From: CAVVAH01 sp963746175
GTDB taxonomy: Bacteria > Actinomycetota > Actinomycetes > JACCUZ01
Assembly (NCBI GenBank): GCA_963746175.1
Contig: CAVVAH010000004.1
Span: 1,240,001 to 1,304,000 of the forward strand
Length of the DNA stretch: 64,000 nt
Reading direction: 5' to 3'
Shown here: piece after piece, positions 41,824-50,330 of the stretch
Layout: each line of letters opens with the position of its first letter
How positions within the stretch are numbered: the stretch's first letter is position 1
Made by a program: the position numbers and the translations under genes
Notes under the pieces: model-generated
What the model saw: only the letters and a program-made list of their open reading frames with translations
Told to the model about the DNA's origin: nothing
The model's database searches: none

Positions 41824-43134
41824 ATGCCCCAGCTGCTGCGGCTGCCGGAGATCGCCACCGGCACCACCGAGGCGGTGCTGTCGAGCTGGTCGGTCGCCGA
41901 GAACACGTCGGTCGCCGCGCACGACGTGGTCGCTGTCGTCGAGACGGCCAAGGCTGTCGTCGACGTCGAGGCGGAGACCGACGGGGTGCTGCTGCGGCTG
42001 CTCGTGCAGCCGGGGGCCGAGGTCGAGACCGGTGCGCCGATCGCGCTGGTCGCCTCGCCCGGCGAGACGGTGACCGACGTCGACGCGGCCCTGGCCGAGC
42101 TCGGCGTCACGGCCGGTGCGCCGGCCACCTCGCCGTCGTCGGACCCCAGCGCGCTGGAGGTGCCGGAGGCCTCGACCACGCCGGATCCGTCGCCGGTCGA
42201 CGACGTGCCGCTCCCCGTCGCCGCGCCGTCGAACGGTCACGGGAACGGGCGGGTGTTCGCCAGCCCGCTGGCGCGGCGGCTGGCCCGGGAGGCCGGTCTG
42301 TCCGTCGAGGACATCCGCGGTTCGGGGCCGCACGGCCGGATCGTGCGACGTGACGTCGAGCAGGCCCGGCGGTCGACGCCGGCTGCGCCGGCTGCGCCGG
42401 CACAGGCTGCCGCGGCGCCCGCGGCTGGTGGCGCACCGACGGCCACGGGCCCCGCGGCGTACACCGAGGTGCCGCACACCCGGTTGCGCAAGCTCATCGC
42501 CTCGCGGCTGACCGAGAGCAAGACGACGGCACCGCACTTCTACCTCCGCGCGACGGTCCAGGCCGACCGGCTGCTGGCCCTGCGGACCGAGATCAACGAG
42601 GGGGCCGAGACCCGGGTCTCGGTCAACGACCTCGTGGTCAAGGCAGTCGGGACGGCGCACGTGCTCGTGCCCTCGCTCAACGTCACCTGGACTGCTGACG
42701 CGGTCCGCACGTACTCCTCGGTCGACGTCGCGGTCGCCGTGGCGACGGACAACGGGTTGGTGACACCGGTGGTCCGGTCGGTGCAGGACCTGTCGGTGAC
42801 GGCGGTGTCCCGGACGGTGCGTGACCTCGCGGAGAGAGCGCGCGCCGGGCGGCTGCAGCAGCACGAGCTGGAGGGCGGGTCGATCAGCGTCACGAACCTC
42901 GGGATGTACGGCACCGAGGAGTTCGCCGCGATCATCAACCCGCCGCAGGCGTCGATACTCGCGGTCGGCGCCGCGCGGCAGGAGCCGGTCGTCGTGGACG
43001 GCGCGGTGTCGGTCGCCACGGTCATGCGGCTGACGCTGTCGGTCGACCACCGCCCGGTCGACGGCGTGGCCGGTGCCGACTGGCTGCGCACCCTCGTCGA
43101 CCTGCTCGAGCACCCCGCGCGCATCCTCGCCTGA
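41824..43134 (+). CDS. Dihydrolipoamide acyltransferase (E2)
   Basis: A 436-residue E2 subunit. The lipoyl domain has Lys43 in VVETAKAVVDVEAETDG. A peripheral-subunit-binding domain follows (VFASPLARRLAREAGLSVEDIRGSGPHGRIVRRDV). An Ala/Pro linker leads to the catalytic domain, which ends with SVDHRPVDGVAGADWL carrying the active-site His409 and Asp413. It transfers the acyl group from lipoate to CoA. It starts two bases after the E1 stop, so expression is coupled. E3 must come from elsewhere in the genome. A double hairpin follows. Confidence 0.92.
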   Translation: MPQLLRLPEIATGTTEAVLSSWSVAENTSVAAHDVVAVVETAKAVVDVEAETDGVLLRLLVQPGAEVETGAPIALVASPGETVTDVDAALAELGVTAGAPATSPSSDPSALEVPEASTTPDPSPVDDVPLPVAAPSNGHGNGRVFASPLARRLAREAGLSVEDIRGSGPHGRIVRRDVEQARRSTPAAPAAPAQAAAAPAAGGAPTATGPAAYTEVPHTRLRKLIASRLTESKTTAPHFYLRATVQADRLLALRTEINEGAETRVSVNDLVVKAVGTAHVLVPSLNVTWTADAVRTYSSVDVAVAVATDNGLVTPVVRSVQDLSVTAVSRTVRDLAERARAGRLQQHELEGGSISVTNLGMYGTEEFAAIINPPQASILAVGAARQEPVVVDGAVSVATVMRLTLSVDHRPVDGVAGADWLRTLVDLLEHPARILA

Positions 43135-43183
43135 GTGAAGGGCGACGGCCCGCACCGCCTGGCGCGTGGGACCGCACGCGGTG

Positions 43184-43248
43184 AACCTCCGCCGGTAGTG
43201 GTGAATGGGCCGCTACCGGCGGAGGTTGATCACGTGAGCGTGATCAAC
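43184..43248. terminator. Two tandem stem-loops between E2 and pckG
   Basis: AACCTCCGCCGGTAG (43184-43198) pairs perfectly with CTACCGGCGGAGGTT (43213-43227). The second hairpin has arms GTTGATCACG (43225-43234) and CGTGATCAAC (43239-43248) around TGAG. They overlap by three bases, so they may be alternative. The genes converge, so a bidirectional terminator is likely. No U-tract is present. Confidence 0.68.
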
Positions 43249-43288
43249 CGGCCGAGGGGGAGGGGAGACGCGGGCAGGAGGGAGCGGG

Positions 43289-45106
43289 TCAGAGGACGTC
43301 GAGGCGGGCGCGGAGACCGTCGAGCTCGGTCATGAGCATCGCGGGCACCGAGTCGGTGCCGATCTTCGCGAACCACTCCTGGATCTGCGGGATCTCCTCG
43401 CGCCACTCGTCCTGGTCGACGGCGAGGGCCGCCTCGAGCTGCTCGGTGGTGACGTCGAGGCCGTCGACGTCGAGCGACTCGACGGTCGGCACCAGGCCGA
43501 TCGCGGTCTCGACCGCGGCGGCGCGTCCCTCGATGCGCTCGATGGCCCACTTGAGGACCCGCCCGTTCTCGCCGTAGCCGGGCCAGAGGAAGCCGCCGTC
43601 CGCGTCGCGGCGGAACCAGTTGACGTAGAAGATCTTGGGCAGCTTGACCGAGTCGGCGTCCTTGCCCATCTCGATCCAGTGGCTGAAGTAGTCGCCGGCG
43701 TTGTAGCCGATGAACGGCAGCATCGCCATCGGGTCGCGCCGCACGACGCCGACCTCACCGGTGGCGGCCGCCGTCGTCTCGGACGACAGGGTGGCGCCCA
43801 TGAAGACGCCGTGCACCCAGTCGCGGGCCTCGTAGACGAGCGGGATCGTCGTCTTGCGCCGGCCGCCGAAGAAGATGGCCGAGATCGGGACGCCGCGCGG
43901 GTCGTCGTACTCCGGGGCGATGATCGGGCACTGCGTGATGGGGGTGCAGAACCGCGAGTTGGGGTGCGACGAGGGCTCGTCGGACTCCGGGGTCCAGTCG
44001 CGGCCCTTCCAGTCGGTGAGGTGGGCCGGCGGCTCCTCGGTCATCCCCTCCCACCAGATGTCGCCGTCGTCGGTGAGCGCGACGTTGGTGAACATCGAGT
44101 TGCCGCGGGCGATGGTGCGCATCGCGTTCGGGTTGGTGTGCCAGCCGGTGCCCGGCGCGACGCCGAACAGGCCGTACTCCGGGTTGAGGGCGTAGAGCCG
44201 GCCGTCCTCGCCGAAGCGCATCCACGCGATGTCGTCGCCGAGCGTCTCGACCTTCCAGCCCTCGATGGTCGGCTCGAGCATCGCGAGGTTGGTCTTGCCG
44301 CACGCGCTCGGGAAGGCGGCGGCGACGTAGTAGGTCTGCTGCTCGGGAGACGTCAGCTTGAGGATGAGCATGTGCTCGGCGAGCCAGCCCTCGTCGCGAC
44401 CCATCACCGACGCGATGCGCAGCGAGAAGCACTTCTTGCCGAGCAGCGCGTTGCCCCCGTAGCCGGAGCCGTAGCTCCAGATCGTGCGCTCCTCGGGGAA
44501 CTGGGTGATGTACTTCGTGTCGCTGCACGGCCACGGAACGTCCTGCTGACCGGGCTCGAGCGGCGCACCGACGGAGTGCAGGCACGGGACGAAGTCGGCG
44601 TCGGCGCCCATCCGGTCGAGGACCTTGGTGCCCATCCGCGCCATGATCCGCATCGACGTGACGACGTACGCCGAGTCGGTGATCTCGACGCCGAACATCG
44701 GCGACTCGGCCTCGAGCGGGCCCATGCAGAACGGGATGACGTACATCGTGCGGCCGCGCATGCAGTCGCGGTAGAGGTCGGTCATGACCGACCTCATCTC
44801 GGCCGGGTCCATCCAGTTGTTCGTCGCGCCGGCGTCGGCCTCGTCGCGGGAGCAGATGAACGTGCGGTCCTCGACGCGAGCGACGTCGCTGGGGTCGGAG
44901 GCGCACCAGAACGAGTTCGGCTTCTTGTCCTCGGCCAGCCGGACGAGGGTCCCCGCGTCGACGAGCTCGTCGGTGAGGCGAGCCCACTCCTCGTCGGAGC
45001 CGTCGCACCACACGACACGGTCGGGCCGGGTCAGCTCGGCCACCTCGGCGACCCAGTCGAGCAGCCGCTGGTGGGTGGTCGGTGCTTCCGTCGCGCTCGC
45101 CGTCAT
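43289..45106 (-). CDS. pckG: Phosphoenolpyruvate carboxykinase, GTP type
   Basis: A 605-residue gluconeogenic enzyme that converts oxaloacetate and GTP to phosphoenolpyruvate, CO2 and GDP in the cytosol. The kinase P-loop AAFPSACGKTNLAML is intact, with the reactive Cys of the GTP family. CTPITQCPIIAPEYDDPRGVPISAIFFGGRR and the NWFRRD nucleotide segment are conserved. The length matches other actinobacterial PckG proteins (about 606). ATG at 45106 gives the usual short N-terminus; the open frame upstream is non-conserved. Monocistronic, convergent with the E1-E2 operon and divergent from a small membrane-protein gene. Confidence 0.97.
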   Translation of the reverse strand: MTASATEAPTTHQRLLDWVAEVAELTRPDRVVWCDGSDEEWARLTDELVDAGTLVRLAEDKKPNSFWCASDPSDVARVEDRTFICSRDEADAGATNNWMDPAEMRSVMTDLYRDCMRGRTMYVIPFCMGPLEAESPMFGVEITDSAYVVTSMRIMARMGTKVLDRMGADADFVPCLHSVGAPLEPGQQDVPWPCSDTKYITQFPEERTIWSYGSGYGGNALLGKKCFSLRIASVMGRDEGWLAEHMLILKLTSPEQQTYYVAAAFPSACGKTNLAMLEPTIEGWKVETLGDDIAWMRFGEDGRLYALNPEYGLFGVAPGTGWHTNPNAMRTIARGNSMFTNVALTDDGDIWWEGMTEEPPAHLTDWKGRDWTPESDEPSSHPNSRFCTPITQCPIIAPEYDDPRGVPISAIFFGGRRKTTIPLVYEARDWVHGVFMGATLSSETTAAATGEVGVVRRDPMAMLPFIGYNAGDYFSHWIEMGKDADSVKLPKIFYVNWFRRDADGGFLWPGYGENGRVLKWAIERIEGRAAAVETAIGLVPTVESLDVDGLDVTTEQLEAALAVDQDEWREEIPQIQEWFAKIGTDSVPAMLMTELDGLRARLDVL

Positions 45107-45337
45107 CGCCGAGAGGTCCCTTTCCGTGGTCACCTGGGCCCGTGGGGGTGGCTCACCGTAACCCCAGGTCACGGGCGTGCGGCAGGGGGCGGCCGTGAGA
45201 CGTTGGTCACCAGACCTTGCCAACGGAACGGTTGTGGCGCACACTCCGCGCGCGCTCACAGCCCGTGTCCGGTTCGCGCCGTCCCCGGAGGGGTACCCAC
45301 AACGCACGCCGTCCTGACCCCGATCCCGGAGCCGATC

Positions 45338-45541
45338 ATGCGCCCCACAGCCCTGCACCCGTCCGCGAGCCCGCTGCCCCGTGACGCCGGAGGTGTCCTG
45401 TCCGGCATCCTCGTCGCCGTCCTGATCCTGGCCGCGGTCGGCATCGGCGCGTTCTACTACTTCGGTGGTGACGCCGACGTCGACGTCAAGATCGACAAGC
45501 CGGACGTCAGCGTCAGCAGCAGCGAGACCCCGGGCAACTAG
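45338..45541 (+). CDS. Small single-pass membrane protein
   Basis: A 67-residue protein starting at ATG 45338 after GGAG. It has one hydrophobic helix at about residues 19-42 (GVLSGILVAVLILAAVGIGAFYYF). An acidic, Asp-rich tail follows (GGDADVDVKIDKPDVSV) ending in Ser/Thr. I know no family for it. The clean stop, codon bias and helix support a real gene. Its position is between pckG and the tRNA gene, with its own upstream region of about 230 bp. Confidence 0.65.
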   Translation: MRPTALHPSASPLPRDAGGVLSGILVAVLILAAVGIGAFYYFGGDADVDVKIDKPDVSVSSSETPGN

Positions 45542-45634
45542 CCTCCCGATCACCGAGCGGTCGGATCCCCTGTCACGCGTTTGGGGCACGCCCGCGGTCG
45601 CCTGTACCCTGCTCCGAGGCCGTTCAGCGGCCGA

Positions 45635-45707
45635 GCGCCCGTAGCTCAACGGATAGAGCATCTGACTACGGATCAGAAGGCTGGAGGTTCGAGTCCTCTC
45701 GGGCGCG
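45635..45707 (+). tRNA. tRNA-Arg (anticodon ACG)
   Basis: A full cloverleaf: acceptor arms GCGCCCG (45635-45641) and CGGGCGC (45700-45706), D-arm GCTC...GAGC, anticodon stem TCTGA/TCAGA with loop CTACGGA and anticodon ACG at 45668-45670, T-arm with TTCGAGT and discriminator G45707. CCA is not encoded (CCC follows). The ACG anticodon, deaminated to ICG, reads CGU/CGC/CGA. Confidence 0.97.
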
Positions 45708-46182
45708 CCCACTCGTCACACGTCCGGCTCCACGTCCTTCCCCCACCATCCGCGCTGGACGTGGGGTCCGGATCCGGTGGCAGTTCGCGCACCGGACGTC
45801 ACACAGTTCGATCTCGGCCTGCACGCGCGATTCGATCTCGGCCTGCACGCGCGCAAGGCTGAAGCCCTGTCCCGCCAGCAGCGCGATGGCGCGGACCTTG
45901 GTGGCCCCGTCGCGATGGTCGAACTCCAGGACCCGGATGTCGGAGTTCGCACAGTCGACGCAGGGGTGCTCGCGCAGGTAGCTCAGCAGCCAGGCCCTCG
46001 TCTCCTGCACCACGCGCGGCTGCCGACGGCGGGCCTTGGCCAGGTAGTAGGCGCGGTTGGCCCGGTAGTGCGCCCTGCCGGCCGCACGCCGGCAGTCGAG
46101 GCAGCGCGGTCCCGCGAGCGGGGAAGTCCGCCGCTGCACGGCGTTCTCCGCAGCCCGGACAGATCGCGATGTCGCCGCCCAT
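45666..46182 (-). pseudogene. HNH endonuclease gene with a frameshift and a 24-bp tandem duplication
   Basis: The start is ATG 46182 after GGGAGG and encodes a zinc-finger beginning, IAICPGCGERRAAADFPARG. The frame breaks near 46110; with one base removed it continues as PRCLDCRRAAGRAHYRANRAYY, then a helix and the HNH core HPCVDC...VLEFDHRDG...LCDVRCANCHRIRT. The 45807-45854 tandem repeat doubles VQAEI in the helix before the core. The original stop is lost: the frame runs on antisense into the tRNA-Arg gene and ends at 45666. Related small HNH proteins are common in actinobacteria. Probably decayed, although a sequencing error could explain the frameshift alone. Confidence 0.75.
45807..45854. 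repeat. Tandem 24-bp direct duplication inside the HNH gene
   Basis: Two units, 45807-45830 and 45831-45854, are 23 of 24 identical (TTCGATCTCGGCCTGCACGC plus four bases). Being a multiple of three, it adds eight in-frame residues. Confidence 0.93.
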
Positions 46183-46238
46183 GTCGCCTCCCGGGGCGAC
46201 TCTGGCAGCGGGCCTGGACACAAAGCGTGGCTGCGGGC

Positions 46239-46583
46239 TCAGCCGGGTGGCTGGTCCTTGGTGAGGTGCAGCAGCCAGTCCGAGCCGGTGCGGATCAGCG
46301 CGTACCGCCGGGAGCCCGCGCGGCCGTGCAGGGTGAAGAGCAGCCGCCGGTCGGTGCGGTCGTGCTCCTCCCAGGTGCCCTCGTCGGCAATCGACTTGTG
46401 CTCGTCGGTGTAGTCGACGTGGTCGAGGTCGTGGTCGCCGACCTGCACCGCGAGCCGGTTGTGGGCCTGGTCGTCGGGCAGCCCGCGGGGGACCGCCCAC
46501 GACCGGAGCACGCCGTCCTCCTCGAGCCGCAGGTCGAAGTGCGGCTGCGGCTTCCGGTGGTCGTGCAGGACGAAGCGCGGCAT
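46239..46583 (-). CDS. Stand-alone LigD-type 3'-phosphoesterase domain protein
   Basis: A 114-residue protein matching the phosphoesterase (PE) domain of the NHEJ ligase LigD. HDHRKPQPHFDLRLEEDGVLRSWAVPRGLP contains the metal-binding His and Asp and catalytic Arg of the family, and VGDHDLDHVDY supplies a further His. PE domains remove 3' ribonucleotides or phosphates from broken ends. It is shorter than usual and lacks polymerase and ligase domains; no Ku or LigD gene is in the window. ATG at 46583 is used; a GTG at 46595 would add four residues. Between the broken HNH gene and PadR. Confidence 0.83.
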   Translation of the reverse strand: MPRFVLHDHRKPQPHFDLRLEEDGVLRSWAVPRGLPDDQAHNRLAVQVGDHDLDHVDYTDEHKSIADEGTWEEHDRTDRRLLFTLHGRAGSRRYALIRTGSDWLLHLTKDQPPG

Positions 46584-46620
46584 CCGAGCTGTCACGCGGC
46601 CAGTCTTCCCCGCGGCCGGG

Positions 46621-47313
46621 CTACGACGCCGGCTGGTCCTCGGCGAGGATCCGGTAGAGCGCCTTGCGCGCCTCGGCCATCGTCTCCGCGGCCTTCGCGA
46701 CCTGCGGGCGGGTGCCGACCTGTGCGACCTGGTGGGCCGCCCCGACCATCGCACCGAGCTCGCTGCGCAGCTGGCGCCACTCCTTCGTGACGCCGCCGCC
46801 CACGTCGTCCCACGGCGAGCCGAGCTCGGCCCGGTGCGCCTCGACGTACGCCGTGCCCTCGTCGGTGAGGGTCGCGGTCTTGCGCCCCTCCAGCCGGTCG
46901 AAGGCCACCAGGCCCTCGTCCTCGAGCTGGCTCAGCGCCGGGTAGACCGACCCGGGGCTCGGCGTCCAGACCCCGTCGCTGCGGTCGGTGATCTGCTGGA
47001 TCAGCTGGTAGCCGTGCATCGGCTCCTCGGTGAGCAGCAGCAGGATCGCTGCCCGGACGTCGCCGCGGCCGCCACGGCCGTCACGCCGGCCGCCACCGCG
47101 GTGCCGCGGCGGGCCGAACCCGCCGGGGCCGAGCGGGCCGAAGCCGCCGGGACCGTGCTCGTGGCCGCCGCGGCCCCGGCCGCCCGGCCCACGTCCGCCG
47201 CGTCCGCGGCCCTCGCCCTCCGCCATGACCCAGGCGGTGCGGGCGTCGGAACGACGCCCTCGGGGGCCGCCTCGACGGCGGCCGGTCTCTGTCTCAGGTG
47301 CTGTGGTCCTCAT
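46621..47313 (-). CDS. PadR-family transcriptional regulator with Gly/Arg-rich N-terminus
   Basis: A 230-residue PadR regulator. Residues about 35-84 are an unusual Gly/Arg/Pro-rich, low-complexity stretch. The winged helix follows: GRGDVRAAILLLLTEEPMHGYQLIQQITDRSDGVWTPSPGSVYPALSQLEDEGLV and the wing ending LTDEGTAYVEAH. The C-terminal helices form the dimer. ATG follows GAGGAG. The leading region may bind nucleic acid or be disordered. The AT-rich palindrome at 47383-47410 is a likely autoregulatory site. Divergent from the M20 peptidase gene. Confidence 0.9.
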   Translation of the reverse strand: MRTTAPETETGRRRGGPRGRRSDARTAWVMAEGEGRGRGGRGPGGRGRGGHEHGPGGFGPLGPGGFGPPRHRGGGRRDGRGGRGDVRAAILLLLTEEPMHGYQLIQQITDRSDGVWTPSPGSVYPALSQLEDEGLVAFDRLEGRKTATLTDEGTAYVEAHRAELGSPWDDVGGGVTKEWRQLRSELGAMVGAAHQVAQVGTRPQVAKAAETMAEARKALYRILAEDQPAS

Positions 47314-47382
47314 GGGAGGACTCCTCTCGTGCGTGGATCTGTGTCCGTAGGTCGCCGAGCGTCTCTCGACCGTACGGCGACA

Positions 47383-47410
47383 GGTCGACGATATATCGGA
47401 ACTATGTCGA
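47383..47410. promoter_or_regulatory. Probable PadR operator
   Basis: An AT-rich island in GC-rich DNA upstream of padR holds the perfect palindrome CGATATATCG, flanked on both sides by GTCGAC (47383-47388 and 47405-47410). PadR proteins usually bind AT-rich palindromes at their own promoter. Confidence 0.55.
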
Positions 47411-47522
47411 CGTCAAGTCCCGGCCGAACGGCCTGCCTCGGGCCACCACCCGCCACCTGGTCGCACACGATCTTCGGGGGGCGTTCTGCCAGCAGCCACC
47501 CGATCGGGGCACACTCGCAGGC

Positions 47523-48722
47523 GTGCGCGTCGACGAGGCAGCGGTGGTCGAGCTGACCCGTGCCCTGGTCCGCATCCGCAGCGTCCACGACCCGGCTGCG
47601 GGCACCGCAGAGGCCGGCGCCGCCGAGCTGGTGGTGGCGACGATGCGGGCGTTCGGCTGGGAGCCGACGGTCGTCGAGGTCGCGCCGGGCCGCCCGAACG
47701 TGGTGGCCGTCGTCGAGGGCGGCGGCGGCCCGGGGCCGACGCTGATGTTCGAGGGGCACACCGACGTCGTGACCGAGGGCGACGGCGCCTCGTGGACGGT
47801 CGACCCGTACGGCGCCGAGCTGCGCGACGGCCGCGTGCACGGCCGCGGCAGCGCCGACATGAAGAGCGGGCTCGCCGCGATGCTGCACGGCGTCCGCGCG
47901 CTGCAGGTCGCCGGACCGTTCCCGGGCCGGGTGGTCGTCGCCGCGCTGGCCGACGAGGAGGGCCTGATGCTCGGCGCCAAGCACTTCGCGGCGACCTGGT
48001 CGGACCTGGTCGGTGGCAGCATCGACGGCGTCGTGGTGTGCGAGCCGGAGGAGGGGGAGGTCTGCGCCGTCGCCAAGGGCGCGGTCCGGTTGCGGCTGAC
48101 CTTCACGGGCGCGATGGCGCACGGTGCCATGCCGCAGCACGGCCGCAACCCGGTGCCGGCGGCCGCGGGCACGGTCGCGGCGCTCGCCGAGCTCGAGGCG
48201 GCGCTGCTTGCCGAGCACGGCGTCCACGAGCACCTCGGCCAGTGCTACCTGACACCGACCGTGCTGCTCGCCGGCGACGAGGACCAGGTCAACGTGATCC
48301 CGGCGGCCGCGGTGCTCTGCGTCGACGTGCGCACCGTGCCGGGCGTCGACCATGCGACCGTCGCCGAGTCCGTACGGCGCGCGGCGGAGGCGGTCGCGGC
48401 GGCCTCGGGTGTCGGCGTACGGCTCGGGGTGCTCGACGACCGGCCACCCGTCGACACGCCGCTCGACCATCCGGTGGTCGTCGCGCTGGCTGCCGCGCAC
48501 GAGGCGGTCACCGGCGAGCCGGCGCGCTACGGCGGCGTGCCGGGCGCCACCGACGGCACGATCCTCACCCGGGACGCCGGCCTCGCCACCGTCGTCTACG
48601 GTCCCGGTGGCAAGTGGATCGCCCACCAGGCCGACGAGTACGTCGAGGTCGCCGACATCGTCACTGCGGCGAACGTCTACGCCGAGACGGCACGGCGCTT
48701 CCTCACCGGGGCGTCGTCGTGA
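47523..48722 (+). CDS. M20-family metallopeptidase (ArgE/DapE-like)
   Basis: A 399-residue zinc-dependent amidohydrolase. LMFEGHTDVV has the first metal His and following Asp. VHGRGSADMKSGLAAML gives the bridging Asp, and ALADEEGLMLGAKHF the catalytic Glu and another ligand. A lid domain (GAMAHGAMPQHGRNP) precedes the final VYGPGGKWIAHQADEYVEV with His. It probably deacylates an N-acyl amino acid or cleaves a peptide; specificity is unknown. GTG at 47523 starts the conserved domain. Its stop overlaps the start of the P1-family peptidase, so they form an operon. Confidence 0.87.
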   Translation: MRVDEAAVVELTRALVRIRSVHDPAAGTAEAGAAELVVATMRAFGWEPTVVEVAPGRPNVVAVVEGGGGPGPTLMFEGHTDVVTEGDGASWTVDPYGAELRDGRVHGRGSADMKSGLAAMLHGVRALQVAGPFPGRVVVAALADEEGLMLGAKHFAATWSDLVGGSIDGVVVCEPEEGEVCAVAKGAVRLRLTFTGAMAHGAMPQHGRNPVPAAAGTVAALAELEAALLAEHGVHEHLGQCYLTPTVLLAGDEDQVNVIPAAAVLCVDVRTVPGVDHATVAESVRRAAEAVAAASGVGVRLGVLDDRPPVDTPLDHPVVVALAAAHEAVTGEPARYGGVPGATDGTILTRDAGLATVVYGPGGKWIAHQADEYVEVADIVTAANVYAETARRFLTGASS

Positions 48723-49750
48723 GGACGGGTGCGACGAACAGCCTCGCCGACGTCGCCGGCATCCGCGTCGGGCACCACCAGCGGGTCGGCGACGGGTGGC
48801 TGACCGGGACCACCGTGGTGCTGGCGCCGGACGCCGGTGCGGTCGGCGGTGTCGACGTGCGCGGTGGCGGGCCGGGCACCCGGGAGACGGACCTGCTCGA
48901 CCCGCGCAACCTCGTGGAGCGGGTGCAGGCCGTCGTCGTGAGCGGCGGCAGCGCCTTCGGCCTCGCGGCAGCCGATGGTGTCGTACGCCGCCTGGCGGCC
49001 TCGGGCCTCGGCTATCCCGTCGGTGACGCCGGTGTGGTGGTGCCGATCGTGCCGGGCGCCGTGGTCTTCGACCTCGGTCGCGGTGGTGACGTGCGCGCCA
49101 CCCCGGACGGCTCGTTCGGCGAGGCGGCGTACGACGCGGCGCACGGTGACGCTGTCCTGCAGGGCTGCGTCGGCGCGGGCACCGGCACTCGCGTCGGCGG
49201 CCTCGAGGGCGGCGTCGGTTCGGCCAGCGCCGTGCTCGACGACGGCACCACGGTCGCCGCGCTCGCCGTGGTCAACGCCGTGGGGTCGGCCGTCGACCTG
49301 CGGACCGGCGAGCTCTTCGGCGCGCGGCACCTGCTGCCCGGCGAGGTCCCGGGCCTGGTGGCTCCGGCGCCGGGCGACCTCGCTGCGGCGCTGGAGGCCG
49401 CAGCCGGGCAGCCGCAGCCGGGCCCGTCGCTGGCGACCACCATCGGCGTCCTCGCGACCGACCGGACGCTCACCAAGGCCCAGTGCCAGAAGCTCGCCGG
49501 CATCGGCCACGACGGGCTGGCGCGCGCGATCGACCCGGTGCACACGATGTTCGACGGCGACACCGTCTTCGCGTTGGCCACCTGCGAGCGCGAGGCACCC
49601 GACCCGATGGCGTTCCACCAGCTGCTCGCTGCCGCGGGGGACGTGCTGACCCGCGCGGTCGTGCACGGCGTCCTCGCCGCGACGACGACCGACACACCCG
49701 CCGGCTCGATCCGCAGCTACCGCGACGCCTTCCCGTCGGCGTTCACCTGA
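48719..49750 (+). CDS. P1-family self-processing peptidase (DmpA/BapA-like)
   Basis: A 343-residue member of the N-terminal-nucleophile DmpA (L-aminopeptidase D-Ala-esterase) family. NSLADVAGIRVGHHQRVGDGWLTGTTVVLA and VRGGGPGTRETDLLDP are conserved N-terminal segments, and VSGGSAFGLAAADGVVRRL follows. The predicted autoproteolysis site lies at about residues 240-245 in SLATTIGVLATDRTLTK, where a Thr replaces the Ser of DmpA. These enzymes release N-terminal D- or beta-amino acids. GTG overlaps the M20 stop (GTGA), consistent with joint peptide or amide breakdown. Confidence 0.87.
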   Translation: MRTGATNSLADVAGIRVGHHQRVGDGWLTGTTVVLAPDAGAVGGVDVRGGGPGTRETDLLDPRNLVERVQAVVVSGGSAFGLAAADGVVRRLAASGLGYPVGDAGVVVPIVPGAVVFDLGRGGDVRATPDGSFGEAAYDAAHGDAVLQGCVGAGTGTRVGGLEGGVGSASAVLDDGTTVAALAVVNAVGSAVDLRTGELFGARHLLPGEVPGLVAPAPGDLAAALEAAAGQPQPGPSLATTIGVLATDRTLTKAQCQKLAGIGHDGLARAIDPVHTMFDGDTVFALATCEREAPDPMAFHQLLAAAGDVLTRAVVHGVLAATTTDTPAGSIRSYRDAFPSAFT

Positions 49751-49814
49751 CCGGCCTGAGGGTGCCGACCTCGGGAGGGTTGTGCGTCTGCGCGGCCCGT
49801 GCCCATCATGCCTG

Positions 49815-50192
49815 GTGACAACCGGCCTGGTGGAGACGACGAAGGGTGCTCGCCACGTGCAGCGCCGCGTGCACACCGACGCGATCTGGCAGCTGGCGGT
49901 GATGGTGGCGACCGACGTGGTGTTCGTCGCCGGGGTGCTGCTGCCCTCCCTGAGGGCCGAGGTGTCGGAGCCGTTCCCCGACGTGCCGGCCGCGCTAGGA
50001 GTCGCCGCGTACGTGGTGGCGATGGCGCTGCCCGCAGTGGCGTGCCTCGTCGCCTTCGGGAGCGTGTCGCGGTGGGCACGGCGCGCGTCCCGCGACCCCT
50101 TCGAGGTCGTGGTGCTGCTCTCCGCGGTGGCCGGGCTGGCGGTCTACGTCTCACCGTGGGGGGTCGCGGCCGTCCGCACGTTCCTCGACTGA
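49815..50192 (+). CDS. Small three-helix membrane protein, unknown function
   Basis: About 125 residues with three hydrophobic helices: AIWQLAVMVATDVVFVAGVLL, LGVAAYVVAMALPAVACLVAF and VVVLLSAVAGLAVYVSPWGVAAV. The start is uncertain: GTG 49815 is used, GTG 49782 and later GTGs are possible. I do not recognise the family. It follows the P1 peptidase gene on the same strand but about 65 bp away, so co-transcription is possible. Confidence 0.62.
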   Translation: MTTGLVETTKGARHVQRRVHTDAIWQLAVMVATDVVFVAGVLLPSLRAEVSEPFPDVPAALGVAAYVVAMALPAVACLVAFGSVSRWARRASRDPFEVVVLLSAVAGLAVYVSPWGVAAVRTFLD

Positions 50193-50330
50193 CCAGGCCG
50201 CCCGGTCACCCCGCGCACCCGCAGGGGGTGCCCGACGGTGTTCTGCTCGATGCCTCATCGTGGCTGCTGACCGCTGCCGGCCAGCCGCGGCGTGACTTGC
50301 AGGATCGTGCTGTTTACAGATCGGCCGGCG

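Noticed and set aside
45666..45716. Protein tail reading REDSNLQPSDP at the end of the HNH frame
   Set aside because: This is the antisense of the tRNA-Arg gene, a common annotation artefact, not part of the original protein.
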